Positions 26,007-33,403 of a DNA stretch of 64,000 nucleotides are shown here, in pieces. Each line of letters opens with the position of its first letter. Positions within the stretch are counted from its first letter, which is position 1. The notes under the pieces are model-generated. The model ran no database searches, was not told where the DNA came from, and saw nothing but the letters and a program-made list of their open reading frames with translations. The stretch covers positions 558,001 through 622,000 of the forward strand of contig NZ_JAGHRC010000001.1 of the NCBI RefSeq assembly GCF_017743975.1. The letters run 5' to 3'. The position numbers and the translations under genes are program-made. The DNA comes from Ruegeria sp. R14_0. Lineage in GTDB: Bacteria > Pseudomonadota > Alphaproteobacteria > Rhodobacterales > Rhodobacteraceae.

Positions 26007-27089
26007 ATGGATCGTCGTTCATTTTTGAAAACATCTGCTCTGGGCGGCTCGGCAGCTGCGGCCACCACGCTGGCGGCACCGGCCTATGCGCAGGGCAAGC
26101 GCACGCTGACCATGGTTACATCCTGGGGTCGCGGCCTGGCAGGTGTTTTCGACAGCGCGCAGCGTTGTGCCGACAGCATCACCACCATGTCGGACGGCAA
26201 CCTGACCGTTGACATCAAGGCTGCCGGTGAACTGGTTGGCGCGTTCGAAGTGTTTGACGCGGTCTCGTCGGGTCAGGCCGACATGTACCACGCGGCAGAC
26301 TACTACTTCGTCGGTCAGCACCCGGGCTATGCCTTCTTCACCGCTGTTCCGTTCGGCATGACCGCGCAGGAACTGGTGAACTGGTACTACCACGACGGCG
26401 GCATGGAGCTGCATGACGAACTGGGTCAGATCTTTGGCCTGAAGTCGTTCCTGGCCGGTAACACCGGTGCACAGGCAGGTGGCTGGTACTCGAAAGAGAT
26501 CAACGGCCCCGAAGACTTCCAGGGTCTGAAATTCCGTATGCCGGGCCTTGGTGGTCAGGCACTGGGCAAACTGGGCGCATCCGTTCAGAACATCCCGGGT
26601 TCGGAAGTGTATCAGGCGCTGTCCTCGGGTGCGATCGACGGCACCGAGTGGATCGGCCCCTGGGCGGACGAAAAGGCTGGTTTCCAGGAAATCACCAAGA
26701 CCTACTACACCGCAGGCTTCCACGAGCCGGGCGCGGGTCTGTCGCTGGCGACCAACCGCGAAGTCTTTGATAGCCTGACACCTGCTCAGCAGAAGATCAT
26801 CGAGATCGCCGCAGCCGAAGCGCACCAGTGGAACCTGGCGCAATTCCTGGCCAACAACGGTGCAGCCCTGCAGCGTCTGCAGTCGGGTGGCGTCAAGGTC
26901 ATGGAATTCCCGGACAGCGTCTGGGATGCCTTTGGTCAGGCCAGCCAGGAAGTTCTGGACGAAAACATGGGCGACGAGCTGTTCAAAAAGATCCACGACA
27001 GCGCAATGACGTCGATGGCCGCATCGTCGGCATGGAACAACCTGTCGTCGGGTGTCTACACCTCGCAGCGCGACCGCGTCCGCGGTTAA
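26007..27089 (+). CDS. TRAP transporter substrate-binding protein, TakP-like (DctP family)
   Basis: This 360-residue periplasmic protein delivers a carboxylate to the TRAP permease. The signal peptide (1-28) begins with twin arginines (MDRRSFLKTSALGG), so export may be by Tat. The motif GAIDGTEWIGPW and the following DEKAGF segment are typical of the TakP/2-oxoacid and lactate-binding branch, in which the Glu-Trp pair and an arginine (FRMPG) contact the ligand, often with a metal. GGGGAGG precedes the start. It is the first gene of dctP-dctQ-dctM, followed by a strong stem-loop that may favour its expression over the membrane genes. A divergent two-component system is adjacent. Pyruvate, lactate or another 2-oxo or 2-hydroxy acid is the best guess. 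Confidence 0.88.
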   Translation: MDRRSFLKTSALGGSAAAATTLAAPAYAQGKRTLTMVTSWGRGLAGVFDSAQRCADSITTMSDGNLTVDIKAAGELVGAFEVFDAVSSGQADMYHAADYYFVGQHPGYAFFTAVPFGMTAQELVNWYYHDGGMELHDELGQIFGLKSFLAGNTGAQAGGWYSKEINGPEDFQGLKFRMPGLGGQALGKLGASVQNIPGSEVYQALSSGAIDGTEWIGPWADEKAGFQEITKTYYTAGFHEPGAGLSLATNREVFDSLTPAQQKIIEIAAAEAHQWNLAQFLANNGAALQRLQSGGVKVMEFPDSVWDAFGQASQEVLDENMGDELFKKIHDSAMTSMAASSAWNNLSSGVYTSQRDRVRG

Positions 27090-27110
27090 ACGTTTTCCGA
27101 ACGTTCAAAT

Positions 27111-27136
27111 GGTTTCCCCGTCAAGGCGGGGGAACC
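27111..27136 (+). other. Stem-loop between dctP and dctQ
   Basis: A ten-base stem GGTTTCCCCG / CGGGGGAACC (one G-U pair) with a six-base loop is followed by TTT. It lies 21 bases after the dctP stop. Such intercistronic hairpins behind binding-protein genes commonly cause partial termination or protect the upstream mRNA, giving excess binding protein. Confidence 0.65.
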
Positions 27137-27210
27137 TTTCGCTGTTGCGTATGCGCGGATCCATCAAACCGCTATAGTCAGCAGTGCAACTGATACGACC
27201 TGGGGACAAC

Positions 27211-28137
27211 ATGCAGGACGAAAACGGTATCTCGTTCTTCGGCGCCCTGTGGAATGGACTTATCTGGTTCATTCAGAACATTGCCGAAGCCTTCTATAAT
27301 TTCGGGTATGCGATCACGCATCCGCAGCTCTGGCTCAACTGGTCGGACAAAGAAGCCATCATGCGCTTTGTCTATTATGGTGGCTCGGTCGAGTTCTTCT
27401 TTGTGGTCTTTGCCATCTTTTTGGTTGTGACCGCCATCGGGCTCTATCATCGGAGTTTCATGTGGGGCGTCGTGCGTGGCCTTGAAGGTTTCGCAAACAC
27501 AACCGGTCGGTTCTTTGCCTGGGCCGGTCTGCTGATGGTGATCCAGCAGATCATCATCGTGTTCATGCAGCGTGTGTTTACCCGTCCGGATATGTCCTTT
27601 GGACTTGGCATCCCGTTTCAGATGGATATCAGCTGGTTTGCTGAAGAGCTGAAGTTGTACAATGCCATGGTTGTCTGCCTGTGCTGTACCTACACATTCG
27701 TGCAGGGCGGTCATGTGCGGGTTGACCTGATCTATGCCGGCATCAGCCATCGCGCCAAGCGCGTGGTCGACATGCTGGGCGCGGTTCTGTTCATGATGCC
27801 GATGGCGGTGCTGACCTGGATGTATGGCTGGTACTTTATGTGGCGCCACCTGATCGTGCCGAAACCCTCGGCCAGTGACACGCTGGATCGTCTGGTTATG
27901 AAGTCTCGCGCGCTGCGCTGGAACGTCGAAACCATCGGGTTCAGCCCCAACGGGTTCAACGCCTATTTCCTGTTCAAGATCTTGCTGGTGGCCTTTGCAG
28001 GCATGGTGTTCCTGCACGCCATTGCGTTCCTGTACCGCTCGTATCTGGAATATGTGGAAGGGCCGGACAGCGTTGGAAAATACCTCGACAAGGACAGCCT
28101 TGGCGAGGGTGAAGAAGCCTACGAAGGCGCACATTAG
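27211..28137 (+). CDS. TRAP transporter small permease subunit, DctQ family
   Basis: This 308-residue membrane protein is longer than the usual 160-220 residue DctQ. It has the expected four helices (about 65-90, 105-125, 145-165, 190-215 by hydrophobicity) plus a further C-terminal helix near 260-280, and an amphipathic N-terminal region. The ATG at 27211 has TGGGGAC upstream; an in-frame GTG 27 bases earlier is less likely. It lies between dctP and dctM, separated from dctM by 17 bases. DctQ scaffolds DctM in the elevator mechanism. The size fits the TakQ-like branch that pairs with oversized DctM proteins. Confidence 0.83.
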   Translation: MQDENGISFFGALWNGLIWFIQNIAEAFYNFGYAITHPQLWLNWSDKEAIMRFVYYGGSVEFFFVVFAIFLVVTAIGLYHRSFMWGVVRGLEGFANTTGRFFAWAGLLMVIQQIIIVFMQRVFTRPDMSFGLGIPFQMDISWFAEELKLYNAMVVCLCCTYTFVQGGHVRVDLIYAGISHRAKRVVDMLGAVLFMMPMAVLTWMYGWYFMWRHLIVPKPSASDTLDRLVMKSRALRWNVETIGFSPNGFNAYFLFKILLVAFAGMVFLHAIAFLYRSYLEYVEGPDSVGKYLDKDSLGEGEEAYEGAH

Positions 28138-28154
28138 GGACGGAGACCCAGACT

Positions 28155-30509
28155 ATGTTATTCGGACTTGATGGCGTCGAGATAGGCCTCATTATCGTAT
28201 TCTTCTGCCTTTTCGGAGGCATCCTATCCGGCTTTCCGGTGGCCTTTGCCATCGGCGGCGCGGGTGTCATTTCCTTCGGTATCATCGCCGCACTGGACAG
28301 CGCCGGACTGCTGATCCACCAGGCCATTGACACCGGATCGGCCGCTTATCGGGACCTGGTGAATTCCGGGGTCAAACCGGACACGGTGTCGGTGTTCCGA
28401 TACCCGGATTTGCCAAGGATAGGCGAGCCGGTATTCCCCGCAGGCTGGGAAACCGCGTTGGACCGCAACGTTTCGTTCATCGTGAACCGTATGAACGAAC
28501 GCGTTCTGGCCGGACAATCCATCGAAACCCTGCTGGCCGTGTTGATGTTCGTTCTGATGGGCATCACGCTCGAGCGGTCCAAGATCGCCAATGATCTGCT
28601 GACCACAATGGCACGCGTCTTTGGCCCGCTGCCGGGTGGTCTGGCCGTGTCGATCGTGGTTGTGGGTGCATTCCTTGCGGCCTCGACCGGCATCGTTGGC
28701 GCGACGGTTGTGACCATGGGTCTGCTGGCCCTGCCGACCATGCTGCGCAACAACTACTCGCCCGAGCTGGCAACGGGTGTGATTGCCGCATCGGGGACGT
28801 TGGGGCAGATCATTCCGCCCTCCATCGTGATCGTTCTGTTGGGCACGCTGGCAGGGGATCTGTACTCGACGGCTCAGGAAACCCGTGCTCAGGACGCCGG
28901 ATGTACCGACGCGCTGACCTATCTGGGTGAGCCTGCGGTGGTCTCGGTCGGGACGCTGTTCCAGGCGGCTTTGCTGCCAGGGATCATGTTGGCCTTACTC
29001 TATGCGCTTTATGCCTTTGGTTATGCCTTGCTGAACCCTGAAAAAGCACCGGCGGTTGAGATCTCGGGCGGCGGCGGTGAACCGATCACACGCGGCGAAG
29101 GTCTGACATGGTTGCTGGGTGCACCTGTTGCTCTGATCGTGGGCACAATCATGCTGGGCAGTGTTGGGGTGATTGGCAGCCAAAACATCAACGTGTCGGC
29201 CTTCTCGGACGTTGGTGAAGGCGCGTCGCTGCGCACCAACGTGTCCGCAGAATGTCAGGCGTCGATGATCGAGCTGCATGGGCAATCGGCCTGGGATCAG
29301 GCAGTTGCCGAGCAAGAGGCGATTGACGCCGCAGGCGGTGTCGCCAATGCCGAGCGTTTGAGCGAAGAAGAACTGGCCGCAGCGCGCGACGCCAAGGTCG
29401 CCGCGGCCGCGCCGATTGGTACCGGTGTCGCGGTCATGGTTGTTCTGCTGGGGCTGACACTGGTTCTGGCGCGCGGCATTACGCCGTCCAAGCCGACACA
29501 GCCGTTGATTGTTGGGGCGATTGGCCTGCTGCTGATGCTTTTGGTCGATGTCCTGTTCATCGCGCCGACAACGTCTTCGGGCTTGACCTTTGTCCTGTTG
29601 GCGGTGCCGTTCGCCTTGGCAATGTATGGCTGCAAGGAAGCGGCAGCCCGATGCGCTACGAACGATCTGATCCGGGTGGTGTTCCCGCCGCTGGTTCTGA
29701 TTATCGCGGTGTTGGGCTCGATCCTGGGTGGTGTGACCAACCCGACACCGGCGGCAGCGCTGGGTGCGGGTGGTGCGATCATGCTGGCGGCGTATCGCAA
29801 GCTGCAGGATCAGGGGCGTTCGGGCAAAGTGATCATCTGGTCGACCTTTGCCGTGATCATCGCGTTGTTGATGGGCGTCAACTTTGACCTGCGTATCAAT
29901 CAGGGCAGCGTCAGCTTTGAGACCTGGGTGGCGTTTATCGTCGCATACGGTGCCTATCTGTTCGCGCTGTTCGGGCTGATTTATGGGTGCTGGGTCTTGT
30001 TCTCCAGCGGTGTTCTGACGCCGGTGGTGCGTGAGACGGCCAAGGTGACCTCGATGGTGTTTACCATCCTGATCGGGTCGCAGTTGCTGAACCTTGTTGT
30101 GATCTCATTCGGCGGTGAGCACTATATCCAGCAATTCCTGCGCAGCTTTGACAACGAGTTCACGGTCTTCCTGATCGTGATGCTGGTGCTGTTCATTCTG
30201 GGCTTTGTGCTGGATTTCCTTGAGATCATCTACATCGTGATCCCCATCGTGGGGCCTGTGATCTATGGCGGGTCGTTCGATCCGAAATGGGTGACGATCA
30301 TGGTCGCGGTGAACTTGCAGACGTCGTTCCTGACGCCGCCGTTTGGGTTTGCGTTGTTCTACCTCAGGGGCGTTGCGCCGAAAGAGGTCACAACGGGCCA
30401 TATCTACCGAGGGATCATTCCGTTTGTGGTCATCCAGGTGGTTGGGATTGCGATCCTGTGGTTCTTCCCGACGATTGTCACCATCGTTCCGGATTTGATC
30501 CCGAACTGA
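28155..30509 (+). CDS. TRAP transporter large permease subunit, oversized DctM family
   Basis: The 784-residue protein carries the DctM elements: an N-terminal scaffold helix, SIVVVGAFLAASTGIVGATVV and the GTLGQIIPPSIVIVLLG hairpin in the first half, and a second half with GGVTNPTPAAALG, ILGFVLDFLEIIYIVIPIV and LQTSFLTPPFGFALFY. The usual length is about 430 residues. Here there is a soluble insert near 50-110 and a long one of about 250 residues (about 295-545) that adds hydrophobic helices around a charged, Ala/Glu-rich stretch (320-420). The reading frame is unbroken and codon use is uniform, so this looks like a real extended form. It is the last gene of the operon, with a strong terminator after it. 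Confidence 0.86.
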   Translation: MLFGLDGVEIGLIIVFFCLFGGILSGFPVAFAIGGAGVISFGIIAALDSAGLLIHQAIDTGSAAYRDLVNSGVKPDTVSVFRYPDLPRIGEPVFPAGWETALDRNVSFIVNRMNERVLAGQSIETLLAVLMFVLMGITLERSKIANDLLTTMARVFGPLPGGLAVSIVVVGAFLAASTGIVGATVVTMGLLALPTMLRNNYSPELATGVIAASGTLGQIIPPSIVIVLLGTLAGDLYSTAQETRAQDAGCTDALTYLGEPAVVSVGTLFQAALLPGIMLALLYALYAFGYALLNPEKAPAVEISGGGGEPITRGEGLTWLLGAPVALIVGTIMLGSVGVIGSQNINVSAFSDVGEGASLRTNVSAECQASMIELHGQSAWDQAVAEQEAIDAAGGVANAERLSEEELAAARDAKVAAAAPIGTGVAVMVVLLGLTLVLARGITPSKPTQPLIVGAIGLLLMLLVDVLFIAPTTSSGLTFVLLAVPFALAMYGCKEAAARCATNDLIRVVFPPLVLIIAVLGSILGGVTNPTPAAALGAGGAIMLAAYRKLQDQGRSGKVIIWSTFAVIIALLMGVNFDLRINQGSVSFETWVAFIVAYGAYLFALFGLIYGCWVLFSSGVLTPVVRETAKVTSMVFTILIGSQLLNLVVISFGGEHYIQQFLRSFDNEFTVFLIVMLVLFILGFVLDFLEIIYIVIPIVGPVIYGGSFDPKWVTIMVAVNLQTSFLTPPFGFALFYLRGVAPKEVTTGHIYRGIIPFVVIQVVGIAILWFFPTIVTIVPDLIPN

Positions 30510-30532
30510 TCTGGTAAGTGTCATCAAATTGA

Positions 30533-30558
30533 AAAGGGGGCCTTTTGAGGCCCCCTTT
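30533..30558 (+). terminator. Intrinsic-type terminator of the TRAP operon
   Basis: A perfect ten-base stem AAAGGGGGCC / GGCCCCCTTT with a six-base loop (ttttga) lies 23 bases after the dctM stop. The A-rich and T-rich ends make it suitable in both directions. Confidence 0.85.
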
Positions 30559-30576
30559 GCTTTGAGTGCTTTGGAA

Positions 30577-30641
30577 AAGGGGCGCTGCCCCTTCTTGGCC
30601 TGTGGCCAATTCATCCCCGGGATATTTTGGGCCAGATGAAG
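30577..30641 (+). repeat. 3'-end repeat element after the TRAP operon
   Basis: A hairpin AAGGGGC-gct-GCCCCTT (30577-30593) is followed by the core GGGATATTTTGG and GCCAGATGAAG (30619-30641), in the same order and direction as after lpdA and prfB. Here it stands behind a separate, stronger terminator. The convergent VOC gene ends seven bases further on. Confidence 0.72.
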
Positions 30642-30647
30642 TGCGGA

Positions 30648-31037
30648 TCAGGTGAACTGGATCAGGTCCCAGCGATTGCCGAACGGGTCGCGCCAGACGG
30701 CGACCGTGCCATAAGGTTCGTGACGCGGGTCTTCTTCGAAATGGACGCCGGCGGTGGTCATTGCGTTGTGATCGCGGTCGAAATCATCCGTTTTCAGGAA
30801 AAAGCCCACGCGGCCGCCGGTCTGGTTTCCGATGGCGGCGGATTGATCGGGCCCGTCGGCTTTGGCCAACAACAGCGAGGCGTCGCCTGCGCCCGGAGGC
30901 GCAACCCGGACCCAGCGCTTTCCCTCCCCGAGGTCAATGTCCTGTAGCAGGGTGAAGTTGAGCGTTTTGGTATAAAACGCGATCGCGTCATCGTAGTCCG
31001 GCACCACCAGGGTGACGGCAAACAAACTTTGGTTCAT
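30648..31037 (-). CDS. VOC family protein (glyoxalase-like)
   Basis: This 129-residue protein has the vicinal oxygen chelate fold: LVVPDYDDAIAFYTKTLNFTLL in the first module and a second module ending VAVWRDPFGNRWDLIQFT. The segment FEEDPRHEPYGTVAVWRDPFGN is typical of the 'extradiol dioxygenase-like' VOC proteins found widely in proteobacteria. Function is not predictable. Its start is six bases after the bpt stop, so it is cotranscribed with bpt. Confidence 0.78.
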   Translation of the reverse strand: MNQSLFAVTLVVPDYDDAIAFYTKTLNFTLLQDIDLGEGKRWVRVAPPGAGDASLLLAKADGPDQSAAIGNQTGGRVGFFLKTDDFDRDHNAMTTAGVHFEEDPRHEPYGTVAVWRDPFGNRWDLIQFT

Positions 31038-31043
31038 GGACTA

Positions 31044-31868
31044 TCAGCCTTTGGTGGGGTGGCGGTCGGGCAGTTGGATGCTGGCCACCTGTTCCGCGAT
31101 GGGCGCGGTGGAGAGCGGGTGGTGGCTGGAATCCGTCAGATCCAATGGGTTTTTCACCCGGACCCATTCACCCTGATAGTAGGCCTCGAGCCCGGAGAAG
31201 CGGGCTTTGTAGCCCATTTTCGGGCTGCCCGGCACCCAATAGCCAAGATAGACGTAGGGCAATCCGGCTTCACGCGCGATATCGATGTGATCGAGGATCA
31301 TATACGTGCCCAGCGAGCTTTGGGGTTGCTGGGGGTCGTAGAAAGAATAGACCATGCTGAGCCCGTCATCGAGAACGTCCGTGAGGCTGACGCCGATCAG
31401 GCCTCCGGTCTCGGGGTCGGCATATTCTACGACGCGACTGCGGATCGGGGTTTCCTCGATCATCGCGGCGAATTCAAAGACGTCCATATCCGCCATGCCG
31501 CCGTCTGCGTGACGGGTGTCGAGGTAGCGGCGGAACAGTTCGTATTGTTCGTCTGTGGCCCAGGGCGAGTTTGCCCGGCGCTGTAGGTAAGCGTTGCGCT
31601 TTGCCGCGCGTCTTTGGCTTTTGCTGGGACGAAAGGCCGAGACGTCGATTCGGGCTGAAAGGCAGGCCGCGCAATCCGAACAGGATGGGCGGTACAGCAC
31701 GTTCTGCGAACGGCGAAACCCCTGTTGCGACAGCGAATTGTTCAGCTGGTCTGCGCCTTCGCCCTGTAAAGCAGTGAACAGCTTGCGCTCCATCCGGCCC
31801 TCAAGATAGGGGCAAGGCTGTGGTGCCGTCACATAGAACTGTGGCGCGATTGGCAGCGTGTGTCGCAT
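31044..31868 (-). CDS. bpt: Aspartate/glutamate leucyltransferase (N-end rule)
   Basis: Bpt moves leucine from Leu-tRNA onto proteins with N-terminal Asp or Glu and so marks them for ClpSAP. It is homologous to the eukaryotic arginyltransferase ATE1. The 274-residue protein has the ATE N-terminal cysteine region ([13 protein letters not shown] and [13 protein letters not shown]) and the C-terminal acetyltransferase-like domain ([18 protein letters not shown]). The ATG at 31868 begins the conserved [18 protein letters not shown] lies fourteen bases upstream. The distinction from arginyltransferase rests on the usual annotation of bacterial members. Confidence 0.9.
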   Translation of the reverse strand: MRHTLPIAPQFYVTAPQPCPYLEGRMERKLFTALQGEGADQLNNSLSQQGFRRSQNVLYRPSCSDCAACLSARIDVSAFRPSKSQRRAAKRNAYLQRRANSPWATDEQYELFRRYLDTRHADGGMADMDVFEFAAMIEETPIRSRVVEYADPETGGLIGVSLTDVLDDGLSMVYSFYDPQQPQSSLGTYMILDHIDIAREAGLPYVYLGYWVPGSPKMGYKARFSGLEAYYQGEWVRVKNPLDLTDSSHHPLSTAPIAEQVASIQLPDRHPTKG

Positions 31869-31945
31869 GAACGTCTCGTGTCTCCTGGGACCGGATGATA
31901 GCAACCGATCCCGGAGCCGCCAAGTGATTCACGCTGTTGAATTTT

Positions 31946-32377
31946 TTACGCGCGCTGGTTGATCATGACCGTTCCAAGGAACGCATCGGTAAGGCCCTGG
32001 CCGCGTGCGCTGGTCAGCATCATGATGACCGAGATCACTTGGATGACGGGGAAGGCCATGGAGACAAAATAGCCTGCCGTGTGGGCGATTGCTTTGCCGA
32101 AATCCATCCGCGATCCGAACGCATCGCGCAGTTCGATTCCCATGAAGCGCATGCCCAAGGTGGCCGAGCCGCTTGAGATGGTCACGACGCGATAGACAAA
32201 GCTGACAACGGCATAGATCAGGGCCAGAACGAAAAAGCCCAGACCAAAGGTCAACAGGATCGCGACTGTACACAGCAATGAAATAAAGGCGATGTCGAAC
32301 AACCAGGCAATAAACCGTTTGGTTGCGACGGACTGGTAGAACTCAGGCTGTCTGTCTGGGTCGGGCAGGTGGGTCAT
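31946..32377 (-). CDS. RDD family membrane protein
   Basis: This 143-residue protein has three or four membrane segments and the family's defining charged positions: R21 near the first helix (TKRFIAWLFDIAFI, with D28) and the later GMRFMGIELRD segment. Families of this size have unknown function; some longer members are sodium/proton exchangers. It lies 65 bases downstream of the DUF2852 gene, with a perfect stem-loop between them. Confidence 0.82.
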   Translation of the reverse strand: MTHLPDPDRQPEFYQSVATKRFIAWLFDIAFISLLCTVAILLTFGLGFFVLALIYAVVSFVYRVVTISSGSATLGMRFMGIELRDAFGSRMDFGKAIAHTAGYFVSMAFPVIQVISVIMMLTSARGQGLTDAFLGTVMINQRA

Positions 32378-32407
32378 TCGATGCTTTCCGGGTGAGATTG
32401 TTGGTCA

Positions 32408-32432
32408 CCCTGTCCCGAAATCCGGGACAGGG
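32408..32432 (-). terminator. Perfect ten-base stem-loop between DUF2852 and RDD genes
   Basis: CCCTGTCCCG and CGGGACAGGG pair exactly around a five-base loop, ten bases after the DUF2852 stop. There is no U-tract, so it may attenuate read-through into the RDD gene instead of stopping it. Confidence 0.55.
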
Positions 32433-32442
32433 CAAGGATGGC

Positions 32443-32865
32443 TTAGGCGCGTTCGCCGTTTTCTGGCTCATCGGTGTTTTCACGGGCGCGTTCGTCCATG
32501 AACTGGTCGAACTCGGCCTTGTCCTTGGCTTCACGCAGGCGGCGCAGGAAGGCCTCAAAGTCCTGTTGCTCGCGCTCAAGGCGGGCCAGGGTGTCGGCCT
32601 TGTAGGCGTCAAAAGCGCTGTTGCCCGAGGGTTTCATCGCGCTCATGTGGCTGTGCCAGGACTTGCGGCGGCTGCAGGATTTGCTGAACATGCGTTTGCT
32701 CCAGATCATATAGGCCAGAAGAGCCAGGCCGACGGGCCAGAAGAAGATAAAACCAAGGACCATGGCGGCGATCCAGGCCCCTTTGCCCTTGTCATCCATC
32801 CAGGCTTCGGCACGGTAGAGCCATCCCGGATTTTCAGGGACGGCGTGGTCGGACAATGCGGTCAT
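32443..32865 (-). CDS. DUF2852 family membrane-anchored protein
   Basis: This 140-residue protein has one membrane segment (about 29-50, WIAAMVLGFIFFWPVGLALLA) and a cytoplasmic C-terminal half that is a charged predicted coiled coil (FDAYKADTLARLEREQQDFEAFLRRLREAK), the DUF2852 layout found in alphaproteobacteria. CGGAGAA precedes the ATG at 32865. Upstream, shared with the divergent DUF4440-glnE genes, are two copies of a 19-base dyad; the nearer one lies 19 bases before this start codon. Function unknown. Confidence 0.82.
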   Translation of the reverse strand: MTALSDHAVPENPGWLYRAEAWMDDKGKGAWIAAMVLGFIFFWPVGLALLAYMIWSKRMFSKSCSRRKSWHSHMSAMKPSGNSAFDAYKADTLARLEREQQDFEAFLRRLREAKDKAEFDQFMDERARENTDEPENGERA

Positions 32866-32883
32866 TTGGGTTCTCCGGGTTTG

Positions 32884-32902
32884 ATGTAAATTGCGTTCAC
32901 AT
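32884..32902. promoter_or_regulatory. 19-bp dyad, copy 1: ATGTAAA-N5-TTCACAT
   Basis: The site reads ATGTAAATTGCGTTCACAT. Its two seven-base arms fit ATGTRAA and TTYACAT, and differ only at one purine/pyrimidine position. The centre-to-centre distance to the second copy is 58 bases. It lies 19 bases before the DUF2852 start codon, a position suited to repression of that gene. Confidence 0.62.
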
Positions 32903-32941
32903 TGTCTAGATGGGAACTGAAGCGACGGTTGCAAGGGGGCA

Positions 32942-32960
32942 ATGTGAAAATGATTTACAT
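32942..32960. promoter_or_regulatory. 19-bp dyad, copy 2: ATGTGAA-N5-TTTACAT
   Basis: The site reads ATGTGAAAATGATTTACAT, the same dyad as copy 1 in inverted orientation, with extra identity outside the arms (TTCACATTG in copy 1 equals the complement of CAATGTGAA here). It lies 54 bases before the DUF4440 start. Two near-identical dyads between divergent genes point to a dimeric regulator; I do not recognise which. Confidence 0.62.
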
Positions 32961-33013
32961 TTTGCGTTTTTTGAGGCGTTGACCTCGCATTGGAACAGGC
33001 GCACTTTCCGCCT

Positions 33014-33403
33014 ATGCAATATGAAGAAAACACGTCCCCTCCGACGATTGATGAGATTTTAAGCTTGGAAAAACAGGTCTGGGCAGCACTTGTGGACGGC
33101 AATGCCGCTGCTGATCGGGCCTTGCTGAGTGCGGATTTTCTGGGGGTATACCCCACCGGGTTTGCCAACCGGGACGACCATGTGGGGCAGTTTGCTGACG
33201 CGCCCACCATGTCAAACTATGAACTCAGCGATACGCGCTTACGGGTGCTGACCCCTGACATCGTTCTTTTGACGTATCGGGCTGACTACCAGAGACCGGG
33301 TGCCCAAGATTGGGAGGCGATGCTGATTTCGTCCCTGTGGGAACGGCGACATGACGTGTGGGTGAACAGTTTCAGCCAGGATACTCCGATGGAAAAAGCA
33401 TGA
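33014..33403 (+). CDS. DUF4440 (NTF2-like) family protein
   Basis: This 129-residue protein has the cone-shaped NTF2-like fold: an N-terminal helix with EILSLEKQVWAALVDGNAAADRALLSADF, then sheets with LRVLTPDIVLLTYRADY and LISSLWERRHDVWVNSFSQDTP. DUF4440 proteins may be enzymes of the SnoaL/ketosteroid isomerase group or binding proteins. The ATG at 33014 is preferred over an in-frame TTG 24 bases upstream; neither has a strong ribosome site. The stop overlaps the glnE start in ATGA, so it is the first gene of a glnE operon. Confidence 0.75.
   Translation: MQYEENTSPPTIDEILSLEKQVWAALVDGNAAADRALLSADFLGVYPTGFANRDDHVGQFADAPTMSNYELSDTRLRVLTPDIVLLTYRADYQRPGAQDWEAMLISSLWERRHDVWVNSFSQDTPMEKA

Noticed and set aside
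26019..26996. 325-codon frame opposite dctP
   Set aside because: Shadow of the binding-protein gene with repeated simple residues.
32884..32960. Idea that the dyads are PpsR (TGT-N12-ACA) sites
   Set aside because: The distance between TGT and ACA here is eleven bases, and the conserved arms are longer than the PpsR half-sites.
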